A stretch of 64,000 nt of DNA, taken from NCBI GenBank assembly GCA_963666475.2, contig CAXXJM010000001.1, forward strand, positions 1,550,001-1,614,000, written 5' to 3'. Position 1 is the first letter of the stretch, and every line of letters starts with the position of its first letter. A program made the translations under genes and the position numbers. Positions 59,933-64,000 of this stretch are shown in pieces. The notes beneath the pieces were generated by a model. It saw nothing but the letters and a program-made list of their open reading frames with translations, was not told where the DNA came from and searched no databases. The DNA comes from JBFHIZ01 sp963666475 (GTDB lineage Bacteria; Bacillota; Clostridia; Lachnospirales; Lachnospiraceae).

Positions 59933-60424
59933 ATGAATATCATGAAAGCAAAAAAAGAAGACCTTTCAAAGCTTCGAGAATTATACGATATTGCAAAATC
60001 AACTATGGATCAAATTGGAAACACGAAGCAATGGATGCCTGGTGAACCGCCGAATACTGAAATCCTTCTTTCCATTGAGTCTGGTGAACAATATGTCATC
60101 CTTGATGAGGATAAAATTGTTGGAACGTTTGTGTTCTTCCTTCATAAGGATCCTTGCTATGACGAAATTTTCGAAGGTTCATGGCCAAACAATGAACCAT
60201 ATGGAACAATTCATCGAATTGCTTCGGATGGAGTTACGAAGGGAATCTTAGGTGAGATTTTTAAATATGCCGAACAACAAGCAGAAAATCTAAGAATTGA
60301 TACACATAAAGACAATGCAATCATGCATCATTTACTCGCAAAATATGGATTTAAAAGAGCTGGCATTGTATATGTAAAGAGTGGTGGAGAGCGAGTTGCA
60401 TATGCGCGCAAGAAATTACTTTAG
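59933..60424 (+). CDS. GNAT-family N-acetyltransferase
   Basis: 163 residues. GNAT fold: MNIMKAKKEDLSKLRELYDIA start (about 1-21), a central beta strand with IVGTFVFFLHKDPCYDE (about 62-78), the acetyl-CoA region HRIASDGVTKGILGEIFKYAE (about 94-114, motif A-like GVTKGILGE replacing R/QxxGxG/A), and IDTHKDNAIMHHLLAKYGFKRAG (about 122-144, motif B with the substrate-linked Asp-Asn). The substrate is unknown. ACGGAG lies 6 bases before the ATG. Confidence 0.87.
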   Translation: MNIMKAKKEDLSKLRELYDIAKSTMDQIGNTKQWMPGEPPNTEILLSIESGEQYVILDEDKIVGTFVFFLHKDPCYDEIFEGSWPNNEPYGTIHRIASDGVTKGILGEIFKYAEQQAENLRIDTHKDNAIMHHLLAKYGFKRAGIVYVKSGGERVAYARKKLL

Positions 60425-60436
60425 AATATATAAAAC

Positions 60437-60510
60437 GGAAGCATTTGATGATCGCTTCACTTGTACATCCTTGTACAAAATTACGCGATTCATCAAATGC
60501 TTCCATTTTT
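60437..60510. terminator. Large bidirectional terminator
   Basis: GGAAGCATTTGATGATCGC (60437-60455) pairs with GCGATTCATCAAATGCTTCC (60485-60504, one bulge), then TTTTT at 60506-60510. The complement side ends in a short T run, serving the convergent DUF4317 gene. Confidence 0.8.
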
Positions 60511-60519
60511 CAATCAGGT

Positions 60520-61722
60520 TTATGAATCCATGGTATCTTCCTTTTCTACCATTGCCTTCCCATTGATCGTAGCCATTTCATTATCATCTAATGGAATAAC
60601 CAGGCACTTCCTACCATCAATCACTTGTGTTGTAATCTCTCCTGCTTTTTCAGGTTTTGTTTGTAAGACAATGTCAAAAGTGCGAACATCTTCCGCATGT
60701 TTTTTTGCCTTTTCTTCATCTATCTTTTTGATGGTACGCATATCGATAACATCTTCCACAGTTGGAGCTTCATCTTTAAAACAGGATTCATATTTCGCTG
60801 TCATTTTAGGCACGATTTCTACTGGTACACCACTTTCCTCTAGCACCTCTTTAAAAACCTGTTCACTTAAAACAACTGGTTCCTCTTTCTTATCTTGGAC
60901 ATCTTCTTGCATTTCTTTTTGCTGCAAGATTCGTTGGTTCAGATTTTCATGAATCTGTTTGATTACTTCTGGATCTTCTTCAATGAATGTTGAATCTAAA
61001 ATTTCTTTAAATGCTATTTTCTGCTCGGTAGACGTATGCTTTCTTTTACATCCTAATCCTTCTTCGACAAAACGTGCTTTGGTCTCTTTCGCATTTTTTG
61101 TATAATATATAAGAGAATGGATATCACTGCTACGGTCCGTGAATGCAGGAAATAAAATCCCTGTTTCTGGCGGACTGACAATCCAGTCGCGAATTCTTGG
61201 CCCAATCCGATTTTCTGTTTCTAAATATCCCAATCCTGGCTTACTCAACTGTACTGGACAAATAGCAACCAATAAATATTCAAAAACTTCTTCTGACTCG
61301 TCCAGTGCACGATTATCCGAAGTCTTTGTCATCACATCATATGCATCATGATAAGTAAGTATCAAATAGTTACCTACAAAGTCATAGGATTCAATTACTA
61401 AATCGTAGAGTCGATCCAACAATTCATCATTTTCCAATCTGCTTTGTTTCAGACCCATCAAGAAAGTCTGTTTTCCATTCGACTGTTCTTCTTCAAAAGG
61501 AAATTCCAGTTCTAGTAAGTTGTTTCCAACCTTTCCCGAAATTGCTTTCTTTGCAATATCTAAATATTTAAAAAATTCTTCATCTTCTAAATTTAAAAAG
61601 GTTTCCGTGTTTGTAACAACTTTTTCCTTCTTATGGTTTACATAACAGCATCCCATCTTTGTAAATGTACAACCATCCTTGGTCAATCTCTTGCGTAATT
61701 CCATTACATCTTTCTTAGTCAT
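60520..61722 (-). CDS. DUF4317 family protein
   Basis: 400 residues, cytosolic, not enzymatically characterised. I recall this family (DUF4317) as common in Clostridia. Features: MTKKDVMELRKRLTKDGCTF (about 1-20), a Cys-rich start GCTFTKMGCCYVNHKK (about 17-32), ILTYHDAYDVMTKTSDNRALDESEEVFEYLL in the middle, WIVSPPETGILFPAFTDRSSDIHSLIYYT (about 180-208), and an acidic, coiled C-terminal third. The N-terminal cysteines could bind metal. GGAG precedes the ATG. It stands alone. Confidence 0.85.
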   Translation of the reverse strand: MTKKDVMELRKRLTKDGCTFTKMGCCYVNHKKEKVVTNTETFLNLEDEEFFKYLDIAKKAISGKVGNNLLELEFPFEEEQSNGKQTFLMGLKQSRLENDELLDRLYDLVIESYDFVGNYLILTYHDAYDVMTKTSDNRALDESEEVFEYLLVAICPVQLSKPGLGYLETENRIGPRIRDWIVSPPETGILFPAFTDRSSDIHSLIYYTKNAKETKARFVEEGLGCKRKHTSTEQKIAFKEILDSTFIEEDPEVIKQIHENLNQRILQQKEMQEDVQDKKEEPVVLSEQVFKEVLEESGVPVEIVPKMTAKYESCFKDEAPTVEDVIDMRTIKKIDEEKAKKHAEDVRTFDIVLQTKPEKAGEITTQVIDGRKCLVIPLDDNEMATINGKAMVEKEDTMDS

Positions 61723-61785
61723 TTAAATCTCCGTTTCTCTCGTACCGTATATGCAAATCATATCTCATGTACATTTTCGTTCATT

Positions 61786-62292
61786 TTATTCTGTTTTTAT
61801 TTGGCTCCAAGCATTCATCAACATCTCAAAAGAACACGCAGCATTTGCAGGGCTCGTAGAAGGGAGGTTGATTGCTTGAATTTTAGTTTTTGGAAACTGA
61901 TATTTTCGATATAATCGATCCGCCATTTTCCCATTCGTATAAATATGTGAAACCTCACTCGTCGCAAGAATTTTCCCTAAATCGGTCGGCTCCACATTTT
62001 TTATACTACTATCTCTAGAACCTATGATATCACATTTTAAAATTACGTCCCATACAGCAATATGACGATATTTTAAAAAGTTTGTTTTTTCCTCGATACT
62101 GTTTGGCAGGTCCTCATCGAATATCCCTGCCAGAACCTTCCAAAATCGATTCAAAGGATGCCCATAATAAAACTGCATTTCTCTGGATTTTACAGACGGG
62201 AAACTCCCCAAAATCAAAATTTTTGATTGCTCATCATAAACTGGCTCTAAGGAATGTTCCATTGTCTGATATTCGTTTTTTTCCTTATTCAT
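61786..62292 (-). CDS. Uracil-DNA-glycosylase-superfamily protein (deoxyinosine glycosylase type)
   Basis: 168 residues from ATG at 62290-62292, which overlaps the preceding stop by 8 bases (ATGAATAA), so translation is coupled. UDG-like fold: LILGSFPSVKSREMQFYYGHPLNRFWKVLAGIF (about 27-59; motif A GSFPSVKS with the small-molecule pocket), AVWDVILKCDIIGSRDSSIKN (about 80-100), and the closing LPSTSPANAAC (about 148-158; motif B S-T-S-P-A-N). This is the MUG/TDG-related deoxyinosine-glycosylase type known from Clostridia; by analogy it removes deaminated bases. Confidence 0.87.
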   Translation of the reverse strand: MNKEKNEYQTMEHSLEPVYDEQSKILILGSFPSVKSREMQFYYGHPLNRFWKVLAGIFDEDLPNSIEEKTNFLKYRHIAVWDVILKCDIIGSRDSSIKNVEPTDLGKILATSEVSHIYTNGKMADRLYRKYQFPKTKIQAINLPSTSPANAACSFEMLMNAWSQIKTE

Positions 62293-63262
62293 TTTCAAAT
62301 GAAATACTTCCCTTTCCATTTTCACAGGTGATACGTGCCACTGCCCCATTAATTAAAGTCATTGTAGGACGTACATGTCCAATATCCGCATTCATTATAA
62401 ATGGTATATCAAAAACCTTACTTAACAACACTCTATAATCTTCATCCACAGAATCGCCTTTAAATAAAATTCTTCCAAATATGATAGCTTTCGCGTGTTC
62501 AAAATACCCGCAATATTTCATTTGTAACATCAACAAATATAATGCATTGGCAGAATAACTAAATACATCGAAATACCAAATAATATCTTCATAGCGATTT
62601 ACAAAATCCAACGTGCAGTCATATGGTGTTCCAATCATATTTGCTATCACATCTGCACACCCACCAATCATACGTCCAGAGACATCCAAAGATGTTGCTT
62701 GGTATAGCTCCCAGTTTACAATTCCATCCAGATGGCATCCATTATTTTCAAAATCTCTTGTCGCTTCATATCGGTCATAGGAATACTGCGTGACCAGGTT
62801 TCCCTTCATCAAAGATATCGTATCATCGATCGATGAATGTTTTATGGGAAAATCCATAAATTTACTATTTTTCCCGTATAAACTCGCAATGTCAAATTTG
62901 CATGTAATAAAATATGTTAAAAAAGTGGGGTCGCTATATCCCATGACCCATTTCGGAAACTTCCTGATCAAATCCGGATCAATAAACGGTAACATCTCGA
63001 AATTGTACTCACCTCCGGATGCTGCTAGTATTAATTTCACTTCTGAGTCTGCCATCAATGCATTGAATTCATTTCCACGGACCTCACCAGAAGCAGATGG
63101 TTCACTTGCATTTCTCACGCTTTTTGTTTCTTTGATTTGAAACCCGGCCTTTCTTAATTTTTCTACACTTTTTTCGTAACTCTCAAGATCATCACCGATC
63201 CCAGAACTTGGCGCACAAATACCGATGGTGTCTCCTTGTTTTAAAAACGGTGGATAAAACAT
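62285..63262 (-). CDS. S66-family peptidase (LD-carboxypeptidase or microcin-immunity type)
   Basis: 325 residues from ATG at 63260-63262 (AGGAG 7 bases upstream). Serine peptidase S66 features: QGDTIGICAPSSGIG (about 8-22), the nucleophile Ser in WVMGYSDPTFLTYF (about 110-123), the glutamate/His dyad region near 205-230 and YFDVFSYSANALYLLM (about 240-255). The family includes LdcA (tripeptide murein recycling) and MccF-like proteins that cleave self-peptides of microcin C; the sequence does not decide which. It is co-translated with the glycosylase gene. Confidence 0.87.
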   Translation of the reverse strand: MFYPPFLKQGDTIGICAPSSGIGDDLESYEKSVEKLRKAGFQIKETKSVRNASEPSASGEVRGNEFNALMADSEVKLILAASGGEYNFEMLPFIDPDLIRKFPKWVMGYSDPTFLTYFITCKFDIASLYGKNSKFMDFPIKHSSIDDTISLMKGNLVTQYSYDRYEATRDFENNGCHLDGIVNWELYQATSLDVSGRMIGGCADVIANMIGTPYDCTLDFVNRYEDIIWYFDVFSYSANALYLLMLQMKYCGYFEHAKAIIFGRILFKGDSVDEDYRVLLSKVFDIPFIMNADIGHVRPTMTLINGAVARITCENGKGSISFENE

Positions 63263-63351
63263 CTTTCTTCTCCTGTCATTTTGCATCTTTGATTGAATAA
63301 ATTATTAATATACTTTCCTTTCATTATATATGATTTTTCTTTTTTTTTCAT

Positions 63352-63394
63352 CTGTGATATCATCACAGTAGAATTATAACTTCTTTGATATACT
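63352..63394 (+). promoter_or_regulatory. Promoter of the rhodanese gene with Crp-like palindrome
   Basis: Extended -10 TGATATACT (63386-63394), start near 63401. The perfect palindrome CTGTGATATCATCACAG (63352-63368, centre 63360) lies at about -41, the class II activator position; it contains TGTGA and TCACA half-sites five bases apart. Confidence 0.55.
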
Positions 63395-63436
63395 TTGTTA
63401 TAGATTCTCATTTGTAGAAGAAAGGATGTATAAATT

Positions 63437-63922
63437 ATGAATAAAAGAAAACTGTTTTTGACTACTCTTACTGTTTTATTTACGCTTGGCGTACTCACTG
63501 GATGCGCAGGAAATAACACGGCAGACACCAATACAAGCATCGTTACTGACGAAAAAGTACTAACCAATAGTGAATCAAATGAAGAAATCGTCGTAGAAGA
63601 AAATAAAGAGCCATACCAGACAATTTCTCCTGTTACAGCGAAAGAAATGATGGATTCAGATAATACACTAATTATCTTAGATGTTCGTACTTTAGACGAA
63701 TACAATTCTGGACATATTGAAAATGCCGTTTTACTTCCAAACACCTCTATAGCAGATGATGCAGAGTCAGTACTACCAGACAAAGACCAGACCATATTAG
63801 TATATTGTAGAAGCGGAAATCGAAGTGCTTCTGCATCTGCAGAGTTGGCTTCCATGGGATATACGAATGTATATGACTTCGGTGGAATCATTGATTGGAT
63901 TTATGATGTTGTTGTAGAATAG
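63437..63922 (+). CDS. Rhodanese-domain lipoprotein
   Basis: 161 residues. A lipoprotein signal (FLTTLTVLFTLGVLTGCAGN, lipobox Cys about 23) leads, after an acidic linker (about 24-60), to one rhodanese domain (about 60-158): DVRTLDEYNSGHIENAVLLPN (about 84-104), the active-site loop YCRSGNRSASA (Cys about 124) and GGIIDW near the end. It acts on the outside of the membrane. Sulphur transfer or disulfide-related roles are inferred from the active cysteine. GAAAGGA precedes the ATG; the 78 bases after it to the window end hold nothing assignable. Confidence 0.88.
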   Translation: MNKRKLFLTTLTVLFTLGVLTGCAGNNTADTNTSIVTDEKVLTNSESNEEIVVEENKEPYQTISPVTAKEMMDSDNTLIILDVRTLDEYNSGHIENAVLLPNTSIADDAESVLPDKDQTILVYCRSGNRSASASAELASMGYTNVYDFGGIIDWIYDVVVE

Positions 63923-64000
63923 TTACTATACTAATAATTATTCTCCGCTAATGTAGTGATATATTAACCTTGTTTCTTCTTTGCCTAATAGAATAAATAA

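Noticed and set aside
56536..59938. Identical CGGAGAATACTATGAAT at the kinase start (56536-56552) and the GNAT start (59922-59938)
   Set aside because: 17 bases spanning ribosome site and start codon, with no similarity beyond. Coincidence or shared site preference is enough.
63241..63891. 216-aa minus-strand frame opposite the rhodanese gene
   Set aside because: A shadow of the rhodanese lipoprotein, whose signal peptide and active site are clear on the plus strand.
1..64000. tRNA or rRNA genes
   Set aside because: I looked in the intergenic stretches and saw no cloverleaf ending in CCA or rRNA-like sequence. A covariance-model scan would be decisive.

Overview
The window reads as a chromosomal segment of a low-GC, anaerobic, spore-forming-type Firmicute, most likely a member of the Lachnospiraceae. 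This is inference from gene content: a trimeric NADH-linked [FeFe] hydrogenase under a Rex-like operator, a SAM-I riboswitch on metK, families I associate with that group (DUF6462, DUF6145, DUF4317), a TIDLDI-type 6-phosphofructokinase, a SleB-like hydrolase and an ISLre2 element. There are no rRNA or tRNA genes and no CRISPR array that I can see.

Layout. 1-2050 (all minus) is the end of a plasmid- or ICE-like module: partial parB, a frameshifted parA, and two genes carrying three copies of one small DNA-binding-like domain. 2363-19920 is housekeeping on the minus strand: greA-lysS, birA-DUF6145-coaX-dusB, argF, an SPFH/NfeD pair, a SleB-like hydrolase, proC, an rRNA methyltransferase, a Trk/Ktr potassium pair, pfkA and dnaE. 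20093-22300 is non-coding and repeat rich: five tandem ~340 bp units, each with a ~138 bp palindrome, an inverted fragment, a second short repeat family, then an island of TTGGRYA heptamers. 22450-28923 holds metK with its riboswitch, a divergent HD-GYP protein, murA, an M23/LysM/G5 peptidase and a flavoprotein.

29633-38156 is the most interesting functional block. The hydC-GHKL ATPase-ferredoxin-hydB-hydA operon faces a divergent operon of DRTGG protein, RsbW-like ATPase, an H-cluster protein with the features of a sensory hydrogenase, a second DRTGG-like protein and a PHP phosphoesterase. A Rex-type operator overlaps the hydC promoter. Together they look like a hydrogenase plus a dedicated redox or H2 signalling set.

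38225-50403 carries a small alarmone synthetase, a hemolysin III protein with a palindromic operator, galE and a nucleotidyltransferase, a HAD phosphatase, an oxidoreductase, a B12-binding radical SAM protein, an overlapping D-lactate dehydrogenase/Crp/unknown operon with a palindrome at the class II activator position, and a DEAD-box helicase with a leader terminator. 50502-52246 is an ISLre2-type IS with a 9 bp target duplication. It cut the last 12 codons off an L,D-transpeptidase gene, and its transposase is itself frameshifted. 53137-59542 is a divergent ABC-2 exporter, NarL-type two-component system and MFS transporter, resembling lipid-antibiotic resistance modules. The end holds a second TTGGRYA island, a GNAT enzyme, DUF4317, a uracil-DNA-glycosylase-like protein, an S66 peptidase and a rhodanese lipoprotein.
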